DNA of 64,000 nucleotides, from positions 434,001 through 498,000 of the forward strand of contig NZ_AP019791.1 of assembly GCF_007164525.1 (NCBI RefSeq), written 5' to 3'. Shown here piece by piece: positions 24,661 to 33,692 of the stretch. How positions within the stretch are numbered: position 1 is the stretch's first letter; every line of letters starts with the position of its first letter. The translations under genes and the position numbers were made by a program. The notes under the pieces are model-generated. The model was given only the letters and a program-made list of their open reading frames with translations. It was not told where the DNA came from and ran no database searches. This DNA comes from Rubrobacter xylanophilus. GTDB lineage: Bacteria; Actinomycetota; Rubrobacteria; Rubrobacterales; Rubrobacteraceae.

Positions 24661-25377
24661 GTGACGAACCCGCCCTCCGCGAACGGGCTGCGCTACGAGA
24701 CGGTATTTCTGGACGTGGACGGGACCCTTCTGTGGGTGGACCTGGACGTGGAGGGGTACGTGAGGGATCTCGCCCCCTACGCGCGCGATGGCGAGCTCAC
24801 CGTCGAGCGGGCCTCCGGTCCGTTGCGGAAGAGCGTGAGGAAGCACATCGCGGAGAACATAAAGTACCGGACCGCCGGGGAGCTCAACGAGTTCCGGCGG
24901 CGCAACGCGCTGGAAACCGCCCGGCGTCTCGGCGTCGAGGCCCCGCCGGAGGTGATCACGGGGGCCGCAGAGCGCAGGATCTCCTTCCGGCCCTACCCGG
25001 AGTCCGAGGAGGTGCTGCGCGGTCTGCGGGGGCTGGGGGCCCGCCTGTACGTGGTCTCCAACTGGGACGTGCTGCTGGAAGAGGTGCTGGGGGATCTGGG
25101 GTGGCTCGGGTACTTCGAGGACGTCGTCGCTTCTGCGGCCGTGGGGTACGAGAAGCCCGACCCGGGTATCTTCGAGGAGGCGCTGCGCCGCAGCGGGGCG
25201 GAGCGGGGGCGCACCGTGCACGTGGGCAACGACCCCGTGGCTGACGTCGAGGGGGCGCGCGCCGCCGGGATAGACGCCGTGCTGGTGGACCGGCGGGGAG
25301 GTGGGGGACATCCGGCGGCCTCCGCCGTGGTCTCCGACCTCCGGGAGGTGCTCGGGATAGTGCGGGGCCGGAGTTGA
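24661..25377 (+). CDS. HAD-superfamily hydrolase
   Basis: This 238-residue phosphatase-like protein has HAD motif [11 protein letters not shown], motif II YVVSNWD, the motif III lysine in [14 protein letters not shown], and motif [18 protein letters not shown]. An alpha-helical cap lies between motifs I and II (C1 type). I place the start at the GTG at 24661, eight bases after AAGG, with TATACT further upstream at 24615. It overlaps folE by four bases, so a role in pterin or folate dephosphorylation is possible but unproven. Confidence 0.85.
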   Translation: MTNPPSANGLRYETVFLDVDGTLLWVDLDVEGYVRDLAPYARDGELTVERASGPLRKSVRKHIAENIKYRTAGELNEFRRRNALETARRLGVEAPPEVITGAAERRISFRPYPESEEVLRGLRGLGARLYVVSNWDVLLEEVLGDLGWLGYFEDVVASAAVGYEKPDPGIFEEALRRSGAERGRTVHVGNDPVADVEGARAAGIDAVLVDRRGGGGHPAASAVVSDLREVLGIVRGRS

Positions 25378-25970
25378 CCGAGGCCTATCCCCCGCGGGGG
25401 CGGGTGGACCGGGAGAGGATCGAGCGGGCGGTGCGCGAGATCCTGGTGGCCATCGGCGAGGACCCGGAGCGGGAGGGGCTGCTGGGAACCCCGCGGCGGG
25501 TCGCCGAGGCCTACGAGTACCTCTTCTCCGGGCTCAGGGAGGACCCCCGGCGCCACCTCGAGGTCGGTTTCATGGAGGATTACCGGGACCTCATCCTCGT
25601 CCGGGATATCTACCTGGCTTCCCTCTGCGAGCACCACCTGTTGCCGTTCATCGGCAGGGCCCACGTGGCCTACGCCCCGCGGGGCAAGGTGGTGGGGATC
25701 TCCAAGCTCGCCCGGCTCGTGGAGGGCTACGCCCGCCGGCCCCAGCTGCAGGAGCGGCTCACCTCCCAGATCGCCGACGCGCTCTACGAGGGGCTGGGCT
25801 CGCGCGGATCGCTGGTCATCATCGAGGCCGACCACTCCTGCATGACGATGCGGGGGGTGCAGAAGCCCGGCAGCGTCACAGTCACCTCGGCCTCCCGGGG
25901 CATCTACCGGGAGGACGGAGCGCTGCGCTCCGAGCTTACGGACCTCATCCTGCGCGGGCGGGAGATCTGA
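25374..25970 (+). CDS. folE: GTP cyclohydrolase I
   Basis: This 198-residue enzyme converts GTP to dihydroneopterin triphosphate, the first step of folate and pterin synthesis. The zinc ligands are visible in [10 protein letters not shown] and [10 protein letters not shown]. Other conserved parts are [39 protein letters not shown] and [14 protein letters not shown]. The TTG start overlaps the HAD gene stop (TTGA). Its last 26 bases overlap the end of the convergent glucokinase gene. Confidence 0.93.
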   Translation: MTEAYPPRGRVDRERIERAVREILVAIGEDPEREGLLGTPRRVAEAYEYLFSGLREDPRRHLEVGFMEDYRDLILVRDIYLASLCEHHLLPFIGRAHVAYAPRGKVVGISKLARLVEGYARRPQLQERLTSQIADALYEGLGSRGSLVIIEADHSCMTMRGVQKPGSVTVTSASRGIYREDGALRSELTDLILRGREI

Positions 25971-26706
25971 GAGCCTCCGGGAGCGCGCAGAGCGCCGCCC
26001 CCGCTATGCCGGCGTCGTTGTGCATCCTTGCGATCTGCACGGGGGTCCGGGGGCTTATGCGGTCCATGAACTTCTCCGCCTTCTTGCTGGTCCCGCCGCC
26101 GATGATGATGAGATCGGGCCACAGCAGATCCTCGATGGCGCGCAGGTAGGCGTCGAAGCGCTGGGCCCACTCCCGCCACTTGAGGTTCTCCCGCTTGCGG
26201 GCCGCGTCCGAGGCTATGTGCTCGGCCTCCCGCCCGCCCATCTCGATGTGACCCAGCTCGGTGTTGGGGACGAGGCGGCCGTCCACGAAGAGCGCGGTCC
26301 CGATCCCGGTTCCCACGGTGAGCATCAGGATCACCCCCTGGACCCCCCGGCCGGCCCCCCAGCGCACCTCGGCGAGTCCCGCCGCGTCGGCGTCGTTGAT
26401 CACGCCGACCTCACCTCCCAGCCGCTCGCGCAGCGCGGCGCGCAGGTCGAAGCCGACGTTGGAGGGATCCACGTTCGCCGCCGTCCGGATGACGCCGTCC
26501 TTTATGACGGCGGGAAAACCGCACCCTACCGGGCCCTCCCAACCGAACCTTTCGGCGAGGGAGGCTATGGTCTCCACGATCGCCTCCGGGGTGGAGGGCT
26601 GCGGGGTCTCGATGCGGACCCTCTCGGCCAGAAGCTCCCCCGTCTCCACGCTCACCGGGGCGCCCTTTATGGCCGAGCCCCCCACGTCTATGCCGAGTAC
26701 CTCCAT
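25945..26706 (-). CDS. ppgK: Polyphosphate glucokinase (ROK family)
   Basis: This 253-residue kinase phosphorylates glucose with polyphosphate, and often ATP, as donor; the family is typical of actinobacteria. Phosphate-1 is [13 protein letters not shown], phosphate-2 is [16 protein letters not shown], and the sugar/zinc region appears as [34 protein letters not shown] is characteristic of PpgK. The ATG follows GGAGGTGAC. A TAGAAT on the minus strand (26751-26746) overlaps the fbpC stop and probably gives it its own promoter. Confidence 0.9.
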   Translation of the reverse strand: MEVLGIDVGGSAIKGAPVSVETGELLAERVRIETPQPSTPEAIVETIASLAERFGWEGPVGCGFPAVIKDGVIRTAANVDPSNVGFDLRAALRERLGGEVGVINDADAAGLAEVRWGAGRGVQGVILMLTVGTGIGTALFVDGRLVPNTELGHIEMGGREAEHIASDAARKRENLKWREWAQRFDAYLRAIEDLLWPDLIIIGGGTSKKAEKFMDRISPRTPVQIARMHNDAGIAGAALCALPEALRSPARAG

Positions 26707-26745
26707 GTCACCTCCAGAGAGAAGAAGAGAGATCCCCAGACGGAT

Positions 26746-26751
26746 ATTCTA
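26746..26751 (-). promoter_or_regulatory. Probable -10 box of ppgK
   Basis: TAGAAT on the minus strand lies 39 bases before the ppgK ATG and overlaps the stop codon of the upstream ABC ATPase gene. The same hexamer precedes nfo and the ClgR-like gene. No convincing -35 is seen. It would separate ppgK expression from the iron operon. Confidence 0.5.
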
Positions 26752-27777
26752 GTGCGCAGGGCGGGGGAAGGCCACGGCCGGGGAGGCGACCCTGACTGTA
26801 ACCCGCCCGCCGGGCCGGAGGCGCCGGGAGCCCGGGAGGCGGGCCTCCACCCGCTCCCCGTCGGGGAGTCGCAGCCGCACCAGCTGGTCGTGGCCGTAGA
26901 ACTCCCGCTCCAGGACCTCCGCCGGACCGTCGGGGGAGGGGTCGACCAGGAGCTGCTCGGGGCGGAGCATGATCTCCACCGGCCCCGAGGCGGGTTCCCG
27001 CAGCGGCACCTCCCCGAGGGCGCAGAGCGCCCGTCCGCCGGAGGCCGTGGCGCGGAGCAGGTTCGCCTCCCCGACAAAGCGGGCCACCCGGGGATCGGCT
27101 GGTCTCTCGTAGAGCTCCTCGGGGGCGGCCGCCTGCAGGACACGGCCGTCGAACATCACCGCGACCCGGTCGGCGAGGCTCAGGGCCTCTTCCTGATCGT
27201 GGGTCACGAAGACGGCCGTCGTCCCGGCGGCGAGCAGGATGCGGCGCATCTCCGCCCGGACCCTCGCCCGGAGGGCCGCGTCCAGGTTGGAGAACGGCTC
27301 GTCCAGCAGCACCACCGCCGGCTCCGGGGCCAGCGCCCGGGCGAGGGCCACCCGCTGCTGCTGGCCGCCGGAGAGCTCGTGGGGCATCCGGTCCTCGAGT
27401 CCCTCCAGCCGGGCCAGACGGATCACCGCGCTGAGCCGGGAGTTCCGTTTCTCATCCCGGGCCAGCCCGTAGGCCACGTTCTGCCGGACGGTGAGGTGAG
27501 GGAAGAGGGCGTAGTCCTGGAAGACCATCCCCACCCTCCGGCGCTCGGGCGGGACGAAGGCCCCGGCTCCGGCCACCCGGCGGCCGGAGATCTCTATCCG
27601 GCCTTCGTCCGGGGGCTCGAAGCCCGCGATCAGGCGCAGCGTTGTGGTCTTGCCGCAGCCGGAGGGGCCGAGGAGCGCGAGGATCTCGCCGCGGTCCACT
27701 TCGAGGTTTAGATCCTCCACCGCCCGGACCGTCCCGTAGCGGCGACCGACGCCTTCCAGGCGGACCATCGCGCTCAC
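26749..27777 (-). CDS. fbpC: Iron(III) ABC transporter ATPase
   Basis: This 342-residue ATPase has Walker A GPSGCGKTTT, Q-loop VFQDYALFPHLT, signature LSGGQQQRVALARAL, Walker B VVLLDEPFSNLD, and switch histidine FVTHDQEEAL. A C-terminal TOBE-like regulatory region of about 110 residues follows. It is coupled to the permease by a GTGA overlap. FbpC rather than a spermidine or sulfate ATPase is inferred from the iron genes upstream in the same operon. Confidence 0.9.
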   Translation of the reverse strand: MSAMVRLEGVGRRYGTVRAVEDLNLEVDRGEILALLGPSGCGKTTTLRLIAGFEPPDEGRIEISGRRVAGAGAFVPPERRRVGMVFQDYALFPHLTVRQNVAYGLARDEKRNSRLSAVIRLARLEGLEDRMPHELSGGQQQRVALARALAPEPAVVLLDEPFSNLDAALRARVRAEMRRILLAAGTTAVFVTHDQEEALSLADRVAVMFDGRVLQAAAPEELYERPADPRVARFVGEANLLRATASGGRALCALGEVPLREPASGPVEIMLRPEQLLVDPSPDGPAEVLEREFYGHDQLVRLRLPDGERVEARLPGSRRLRPGGRVTVRVASPAVAFPRPAH

Positions 27778-29378
27778 CGCACCCGCTCCCGGATCGTCAG
27801 CAGGTACATCGGGAGGGCGGAGATCGCGATCAGGAGCAGCGCCGGAGCCGCCGCCCGGGCGAAGAAGGCGTCACCGGTGGCGCTCCAGATCCTGGTGGCC
27901 AGCGTCTCGAAGCCCGTGGGGCTGAGCAGCAGGGTGGCCGGCAGCTCCTTGAGCGTGGTCAGGAAGACCAGCGCCGCCCCGGCCAGGATGCCCGGCGCGG
28001 CCAGCGGCACGCTCACCGTCGCGAGCGTCATCACCCGCCCCCGGCCCAGACCATGGGCGGCTTCCTCCACGCTGGGCTTTATCTGCAGCAGCGCCGAGCG
28101 GGTGGCCCCGACGGCCTGCGGCATGAAGTGGACCGCGTAGGCGAAGATGAGCATCGCCAGCGTCTGGTACAGCGCCGGCGCGTAGTTGGCCCCGAAGAAG
28201 ACGAGCGAGAGGGCGAGGGCTATCCCGGGCAGGGCGTAACCCAGATACGCCAGCCGCTCCAGCGACGCCGCCATCACACCCGGGTGCCGCGCCGAGAGCG
28301 CGGCGACCGGCAGGGCGCCGAGGGTGGTCGCCGCCGCGGCGAGCGAGGCCGCGACCACCGAGTTGGCCGCGGCCACCCACAGCGGCTGCAGCGACTCACC
28401 GCCCACGAGCCCCCGCACCAGCCAGAACAGCAGCACCCCGACCGGCGCGGCGAGGGCGAGGGTTACCACCGCTCCGCAGAAGAGCAGTGCCGGCCACCGC
28501 CAGCGTCCCAGCCGCACCACCGCCGGCGGACGGGAGGCCCCGGCCGAGCTGCGGTGGTAGGCGGCCCGTCCGCGCGTCCGACCCTCCAGCGCCAGCACGG
28601 CGGCGGCGAGCGCCACCAGCATCAGCCCGAGCACCGCCGCGGGGGTGCGGTCGAAGGCCGAGCGGTACTGGATGTAGATCTCCCGGGAGAACGTGTCGTA
28701 CTGCAGCAGCGAGACGACCCCGAAGTCGCTCAGCGTATACAGGGCCACCAGGATGGCCCCGGCGGCGATGCCGGGCCGCATCTGGGGCAGGGTCACCCTG
28801 AAGAAGGTCTCCCACGGACCGCGCCCGAGGTTTCTGGAGGCCTCCTCCAGCGCTGGATCCACGCCTCGCAGGGCGCTGCGCGCGGTCAGCAGGACGTAGG
28901 GGTAGGTGAACAGGGTGAGCGCGAGCGCCGCCCCGGGGAAGCCGTAGATCTCCGGCAACCGCTCCACCCCGAGGGGCTCCAGCGCCCCCTGCAGCATCCC
29001 GCGTGGCCCGAGCGCGCTGACCAGCACGAACCCGCCCACGTACGAGGGGATGACGAGCGGAAGCGCCGCGAGCACCGCCCAGGTCCGCCGGCCCGGCAGG
29101 TCCGTCCTGACCGTGAGCCAGGCCAGCGGTACGGCCACCGCCACCGCGGCCGCGGTGACCACCCCGGCGAGCAGCGCGCTGCGCCCGAGCACCGCGAGCG
29201 TCTCCGGATCCAGCAGCACCTCCGCCACCTCCCCGGGACCACGCTCGAAGGCCCGGATGGCCAGGTAGGCGGGGGGCAGGAGCATGGCCGCCGCGACGAG
29301 CAGCGCCGGCAGGAGCACGACCGGCGGAGGAGGCCTCCCTGCGGCCTTGCGCTCCGCGGTCGCCCGCCCGGCAGACAT
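27774..29378 (-). CDS. fbpB: Iron(III) ABC transporter permease, fused two-domain
   Basis: This 534-residue permease is a tandem duplication of two binding-protein-dependent transport domains, each with an EAA-type loop (EEASRNLGRGPWETFFRVTLP in the first half, EEAAHGLGRGRVMTLATVSVP in the second). About twelve hydrophobic segments are visible. Such fused permeases are typical of FbpB, SfuB and HitB ferric importers. The ATG follows the fbpA stop by two bases. Confidence 0.9.
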   Translation of the reverse strand: MSAGRATAERKAAGRPPPPVVLLPALLVAAAMLLPPAYLAIRAFERGPGEVAEVLLDPETLAVLGRSALLAGVVTAAAVAVAVPLAWLTVRTDLPGRRTWAVLAALPLVIPSYVGGFVLVSALGPRGMLQGALEPLGVERLPEIYGFPGAALALTLFTYPYVLLTARSALRGVDPALEEASRNLGRGPWETFFRVTLPQMRPGIAAGAILVALYTLSDFGVVSLLQYDTFSREIYIQYRSAFDRTPAAVLGLMLVALAAAVLALEGRTRGRAAYHRSSAGASRPPAVVRLGRWRWPALLFCGAVVTLALAAPVGVLLFWLVRGLVGGESLQPLWVAAANSVVAASLAAAATTLGALPVAALSARHPGVMAASLERLAYLGYALPGIALALSLVFFGANYAPALYQTLAMLIFAYAVHFMPQAVGATRSALLQIKPSVEEAAHGLGRGRVMTLATVSVPLAAPGILAGAALVFLTTLKELPATLLLSPTGFETLATRIWSATGDAFFARAAAPALLLIAISALPMYLLTIRERVR

Positions 29379-29380
29379 CC

Positions 29381-30490
29381 CTAGAGCGCCCCGGTCTCCC
29401 GCAGCAGCTCCAGCGTCCCCTCCAGGTCGGAGAGGTCGGAGAGGTCTATCCGCGGGCTCTCTATCTCCGAGAGCGGCGGCAGGCCCTCCGCCGGCTCCAC
29501 GCCCTCTACGAGCGGGTACTCGTAGGTCTCATCGGCGAAGTACTGCTGCGCCTCCTCCGAGAGCAGGTAGCGGATGAACTGGCGGGCCGCCTCTGGGTTC
29601 TCGGCGGTGTCCAGGATGCCGGTCCCGGCGGCGAGCACGAGCGCCCCGGGGTCGCCATCCTTGAGGAAGTGGTTGCGGGCGGGGAAGTCCTCGCCCTGCT
29701 CCTCGATGGCCCGGAAGACGTAGTAGTGGTTGACGAAGCCCACGTCCACCTCCCCGGCACCCACGGCCTGCACGATGCTGCTGTTGTCCGGGTAGACGCC
29801 GGGATCGTTGGCCTGGATCCCCTCGAGCCACGCCCGGGCCCTCTCCTCGCCCTCCAGTACCCGCAGCGCGGTCACGAAGGCCTGGAAGGAGCCGTTCGTC
29901 GGTGCCCAGCCGATCCTGCCCTCCCACTCGGGGTCTGTGAAGCCGTATATGGAGTCCGGAAGCTCGGAGGGTTCGAGCTCCTCGGTGTTGTAGACGACAA
30001 CCCGGGCCCGGCCGGAGGTGCCGACCCACAGCCCCTCGGGCGAGCGGAACCGCCCGTCGACCCGGTCGAGGACTTCCCGGGGAAGCGGCCTCAGGCGTCC
30101 CTCCTCGGCGAGCGCGCCGAGCGCGCCGGGGTCCTGGGCGAAGAAGAGGTCGGCCGGGCTGTTCTCCCCCTCCTCAAGGATGGTGGCGGCCAGCTCGGCG
30201 GTGTCCCCGTAACGGACGCGGACGTCGATCCCGGAGCGTTCCTCGAACTGCTCCATGAGCGGGCCGACGAGATCCTCGGTCCGTCCGGAGTAGACGATCA
30301 GGTTGCCCTCGCCGGGGACGAGCGGCTCGGAGACGGTCGTCTCCTCAGAGGTGGTCTCACCTCCCCCCGTGGCCTCGGCGACGGTGGCTCCGCCGCGTCC
30401 GCCGCTCTGCTCCGGTGGCGGCTGCCCGCACGCCGCCAGCGCGTCGGCTAGGAGCAGCAGCAGGAAGAGAGAGAACAGTCTTCCGAGCAA
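29381..30490 (-). CDS. fbpA: Iron(III)-binding lipoprotein
   Basis: This 369-residue solute-binding protein has a lipoprotein signal (LADALAAC, cleavage before Cys). A low-complexity Gly/Thr/Glu linker follows, then a transferrin-like binding domain starting NLIVYSGRTEDLVGPL. The FbpA/FutA pattern AQQYFADETYEYPLVEGV near residue 325 carries tyrosines that bind iron in this family. The TTG at 30490 starts a short basic n-region. It is 28 bases from efeB, so it belongs to the same operon. Confidence 0.9.
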   Translation of the reverse strand: MLGRLFSLFLLLLLADALAACGQPPPEQSGGRGGATVAEATGGGETTSEETTVSEPLVPGEGNLIVYSGRTEDLVGPLMEQFEERSGIDVRVRYGDTAELAATILEEGENSPADLFFAQDPGALGALAEEGRLRPLPREVLDRVDGRFRSPEGLWVGTSGRARVVVYNTEELEPSELPDSIYGFTDPEWEGRIGWAPTNGSFQAFVTALRVLEGEERARAWLEGIQANDPGVYPDNSSIVQAVGAGEVDVGFVNHYYVFRAIEEQGEDFPARNHFLKDGDPGALVLAAGTGILDTAENPEAARQFIRYLLSEEAQQYFADETYEYPLVEGVEPAEGLPPLSEIESPRIDLSDLSDLEGTLELLRETGAL

Positions 30491-30518
30491 CGGCTCTCCT
30501 TTCTCCGTTTTTGGGACT

Positions 30519-31811
30519 TCACGCTCCCTCCAGGAGGATTTGACCTACGTAGCCTCCCCGGTGGGCCCCGGGCGGGCAGGCGAAGATCGCGCTCCCCGTG
30601 TGCCGGATGTACTCGTTGAGCAGGTCGTTCCGGGCGAGCCGGCGCTGCAGCGGGATGAACTGCCGCCGCGGGTCGCGCTGGAAGCAGATGAAGAAGAGCC
30701 CGGCGTCGAGCTGCCCCCGCTCGCGGTCCATGCCGTCGGTGAACGAGTAGCCGCGGCGCAAGATCCTCTGCTCCTCGTTTTCGCGCGCGAGCCGGACGTG
30801 GGAGTTCTCCGGGATGAGCGGATCACCGTTCTCGTCGCGGGCCTCGAGGTCGACCGGGTCGAACTCGTGCTCGGCGCCGATGGGCGCTCCGCTGTACTTG
30901 TGGCGTCCGATGCTGCGTTCCTGCTCGGTGAGCGGGACGCGGTCCCAGACCTCTATGAACATCCGGATGCGGCGGGCTACCAGGTAGGTCCCGTTCTCCA
31001 TCCAGGCCGGTCCGTCTCCCCGGGCCACCCAGACGTAGCGGCGCATGAGCTCCTCGTCCTCGGCTTTGATGTTCGCCGTACCGTCCTTGAAGCCCATGAG
31101 GTTGCGCGGGGTGCTCTGCTCCCTGCTGGTGCTGGCGGTCCTGCCGAACCCGAGCTGGCTCCACCGCATCACGGCGGTGCCGCGCGCGATCCTGGCGAGG
31201 TTGCGTACGGCGTGGAAGGCCACCTGCGGGTCGTCGGCGCACGCCTGCACCCCCAGGTCTCCGCCACAACTATCTTCCTCCAGGGCGTCGCCCGGCATGG
31301 GGGGTATCTCCACGAGCGCTTCCGGCCTGCTGTCTTTGATCCCGAACCGGTCTTCCCCGGCCTTCTCGAAGAGCGTGGGGCCGAAGCCGAAGGTGAGCGT
31401 AAGCCGCGCGGGACGGAGCCCGAGGGCCTCACCGGTGTCCTCCGGGGGCATGAACGGGCTCGTGTTCTCCTCTCCGGCCGGCTCGCCGGCGCACATGCGT
31501 GCCCCGGCCTCCGTCCACGCCCGCATGAGCTCCCGCACGTCCTCAAGGCTCTTAGTGGTGAGGTCGAAGGCGGCGAAGTGCAGGTGCTCCTGCTGGGGTG
31601 TGGCGATCCCGGCCTGATGGACCCCGTAGAAGGGGACCCTCTGGTCGCGGGCTCCGTCCCGGATCTCCCGGCGGGGCCGCGCCGCTAAAGTGCCGGTGGA
31701 GAGCGCCGTCCCCCCGGCGCCGAGGGCGAACCCCGCTCCGGCGGCCCCCACGGCCCGCAGAAGCTCCCGGCGGCTCATCCCCCGGGGCTGCTCCTTCCCG
31801 CCGCGGCTCAC
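30519..31811 (-). CDS. efeB: Dyp-type heme peroxidase of the Efe system
   Basis: This 430-residue protein begins with a twin-arginine signal (SRRELLRAV, then a Gly/Ala-rich helix), so it is exported folded. The DyP signature appears as LMGFKDGTANI with the distal Asp; MRRYVWVARGDGPAWM, GRHKYSGAPIG and FICFQRDPRRQFIPLQ are also conserved. In EfeUOB systems this heme protein acts with EfeO outside the membrane to help ferrous iron oxidation or heme handling. It starts at the GTG four bases after efeO. Confidence 0.92.
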   Translation of the reverse strand: MSRGGKEQPRGMSRRELLRAVGAAGAGFALGAGGTALSTGTLAARPRREIRDGARDQRVPFYGVHQAGIATPQQEHLHFAAFDLTTKSLEDVRELMRAWTEAGARMCAGEPAGEENTSPFMPPEDTGEALGLRPARLTLTFGFGPTLFEKAGEDRFGIKDSRPEALVEIPPMPGDALEEDSCGGDLGVQACADDPQVAFHAVRNLARIARGTAVMRWSQLGFGRTASTSREQSTPRNLMGFKDGTANIKAEDEELMRRYVWVARGDGPAWMENGTYLVARRIRMFIEVWDRVPLTEQERSIGRHKYSGAPIGAEHEFDPVDLEARDENGDPLIPENSHVRLARENEEQRILRRGYSFTDGMDRERGQLDAGLFFICFQRDPRRQFIPLQRRLARNDLLNEYIRHTGSAIFACPPGAHRGGYVGQILLEGA

Positions 31812-31815
31812 TTTT

Positions 31816-32700
31816 CTACTCCTCCAGCACCTTCCCGACCCGCGACAGCGGCTCGGCGAGGGCGTCCACCTTCTGGCTGAGCCGGCGCCGCTCCTCCTCG
31901 CCGAGCTTCGTGTAGGAGACCCATCCGTCGCCCCGGCGGTACCGCTCCAGCTCGGCGTAGACCTCGTCGAAGCCCGCCTCCACTTCCTCGACCAGGGCCG
32001 GGTCCTCCTTCTCCAGCGCCGGCTTCAACCGCTCGAAGGCCGCCTCCGAGCCCTGCACGTTGGCCCAGATGTCGTAGAGGTCGGTGTGCGAGTAGCGCTC
32101 CTCCTCGCCCGTGATCTTGGAGCCCGAGACCTCGTTGAGGAGCTCTACGGATCCGGTCACGAGATCCACGGGCCGGAGCTCCAGCTCTTCTATGGCGCCC
32201 TGCAGGTTCCTCACGTCCCGCAGCAGCCGGCGGGCGTACTCCTCCTGTCCCTCCGTCGTGCCGCGGACCCACAGGGCCTTCTCGATCCTGTGGAAGCCGC
32301 CCCATTCGTCGTCCGGGACGTCCCCCTCGCGGGCGTCTATCCTGGGATCGTACTCGCCGAGCTGCGCGGCCACGGGCTCTATGCGTTCCCAGGGCACCCG
32401 GGCCGGACCGTAGAGCTCCTTTGCCCGCTCCACGTCGCCGGCGAGCACGGCGTCCACAAACTCTTCGGTCCGGTCCGCGAGGAGCGTGCTCTGCGTCGCC
32501 ACGTACTCCTTGTAGCCCCGGGCGGCCTCCTCCAGCTCGGGGCTGGAGGAGATCTGGAGCGCCGTCGTCTCGCCGCCGGTGGTCTCCGCGGTGGTCTCCC
32601 CCCCGGTGACCTCCCGCTCCGAGGAGACGATCTGACGCCCCCCGCAGCCCGCCGCGAGCACGAGGGCCACGAGCGCTAACGGCAGCAGCGTCCGCCGCAT
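31816..32700 (-). CDS. efeO: EfeO/EfeM imelysin-type iron-binding lipoprotein
   Basis: This 294-residue protein has a lipobox signal (ALVLAAGCGG), a Thr/Glu/Gly-rich linker, and an imelysin (peptidase M75) domain. The metal-binding helix motif appears as GGFHRIEKALW (HxxE type), and other conserved parts are LYGPARVPWERIEP and YSHTDLYDIWANVQGSE. No N-terminal cupredoxin domain is present, as in EfeM-type proteins. The ATG at 32700 is chosen because AGGAGG lies eight bases before it; longer frames enter efeU. Confidence 0.9.
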   Translation of the reverse strand: MRRTLLPLALVALVLAAGCGGRQIVSSEREVTGGETTAETTGGETTALQISSSPELEEAARGYKEYVATQSTLLADRTEEFVDAVLAGDVERAKELYGPARVPWERIEPVAAQLGEYDPRIDAREGDVPDDEWGGFHRIEKALWVRGTTEGQEEYARRLLRDVRNLQGAIEELELRPVDLVTGSVELLNEVSGSKITGEEERYSHTDLYDIWANVQGSEAAFERLKPALEKEDPALVEEVEAGFDEVYAELERYRRGDGWVSYTKLGEEERRRLSQKVDALAEPLSRVGKVLEE

Positions 32701-32713
32701 CCTCTCTCTCCTC

Positions 32714-33553
32714 CTATCCATCCGCCCGGACCGGTTGGGCCTGCGAGACTGCCCTCTCCGGGCGCAGGAACAGGTATCCGACGATCCCGACGTACAGGGC
32801 CCAAGCACCGAACTCTATGAGGTCGGGCTTGGGATCCCACCCTAGAAAGGCCGAGAGGAACTGCCCGACGGTGCTCTCGGTGGTGAGGATGGAGACGCCG
32901 GTGAGGTCCCACAGCGGGTAGAGGATCGCCGGGAAGAGCCCCGCCATCTCGAACATCGCCACCCCGTGGGCCAGAAGACCGGCGGCGACCACGAGCAGGA
33001 GCGCCCCGGTGACCTTGAAGAACGCCCCGATGTTTATCCGCTTGCCGCCGGCGTAGACGAGGTAGCCCAGCGCGATCGCCCCGGCGAGACCCAGAAGCCC
33101 CCCGACGGCCACGGCGAGCGGGGTGGAGGTCTGGGTGATGCCGAACATGAAGAGCGCGGTCTCCAGCCCCTCCCGGAAGACCATCACGAAGCTCAGCGAG
33201 GCCAGCGCAAAGAGGCTGCCGCGCTCCAGCGCCTCCTCCACCCCGCGCCTGAGATCCCGGGCCACGGTCCTGGACTGCCGCCGCATCCACAGGATCATGT
33301 ACGTCAGAAAGCCCACCGCGAGCCACATGGTCGCCCCCTTGAAGATGAGCCCGGCCTTCCCCCCGAGCCCCGAGGCCGTGGCGAAGAGCAACCCGCCCGC
33401 GACGACCGAGAGCAAGACCGCCCCGCTCACGCCGTACCACACCGCCCGGGCGTCCTTGGAACGCCCGATCTGGGCCAGATACGCCAGCAGGATCGCCACC
33501 AACAGCGTGGCCTCGAAACCCTCGCGTAAGATTACGAGAAATGACGCTAGCAC
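32714..33553 (-). CDS. efeU: EfeU/FTR1-family iron permease
   Basis: This 279-residue permease has seven or eight membrane helices and the two FTR1 iron-binding motifs, REGFEATL in the first helix and REGLETALF near residue 125. It moves iron across the membrane with EfeO and EfeB outside. The first codon is a GTG; a Fur-box-like palindrome is 30 bases upstream. It heads a six-gene minus-strand iron operon. Confidence 0.93.
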   Translation of the reverse strand: MLASFLVILREGFEATLLVAILLAYLAQIGRSKDARAVWYGVSGAVLLSVVAGGLLFATASGLGGKAGLIFKGATMWLAVGFLTYMILWMRRQSRTVARDLRRGVEEALERGSLFALASLSFVMVFREGLETALFMFGITQTSTPLAVAVGGLLGLAGAIALGYLVYAGGKRINIGAFFKVTGALLLVVAAGLLAHGVAMFEMAGLFPAILYPLWDLTGVSILTTESTVGQFLSAFLGWDPKPDLIEFGAWALYVGIVGYLFLRPERAVSQAQPVRADG

Positions 33554-33582
33554 CGCTGCTCCCTCCCGAAAACCGGCTTCTC

Positions 33583-33601
33583 ACTAATGACAATCATTTG
33601 C
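33583..33601. promoter_or_regulatory. Fur-box-like operator
   Basis: ACTAATGACAATCATTTGC matches 14 of 19 positions of the classical Fur box and contains the palindrome AATGA-CAA-TCATT. It lies 30 bases upstream of efeU and 92 bases before the divergent epimerase gene. It differs from the DtxR/IdeR box common in actinobacteria, so a Fur-type regulator is the better candidate. No fur gene other than the two at 477 and 3452 is in view. Confidence 0.7.
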
Positions 33602-33692
33602 AACTGCTTACCGGGCACGTTAATGTACGGGCAGCCGGCCGTCAAGGGGCTGGCTTGGGTATTGTGAGGCAGATCAAGGAGGCGAGTTACGG

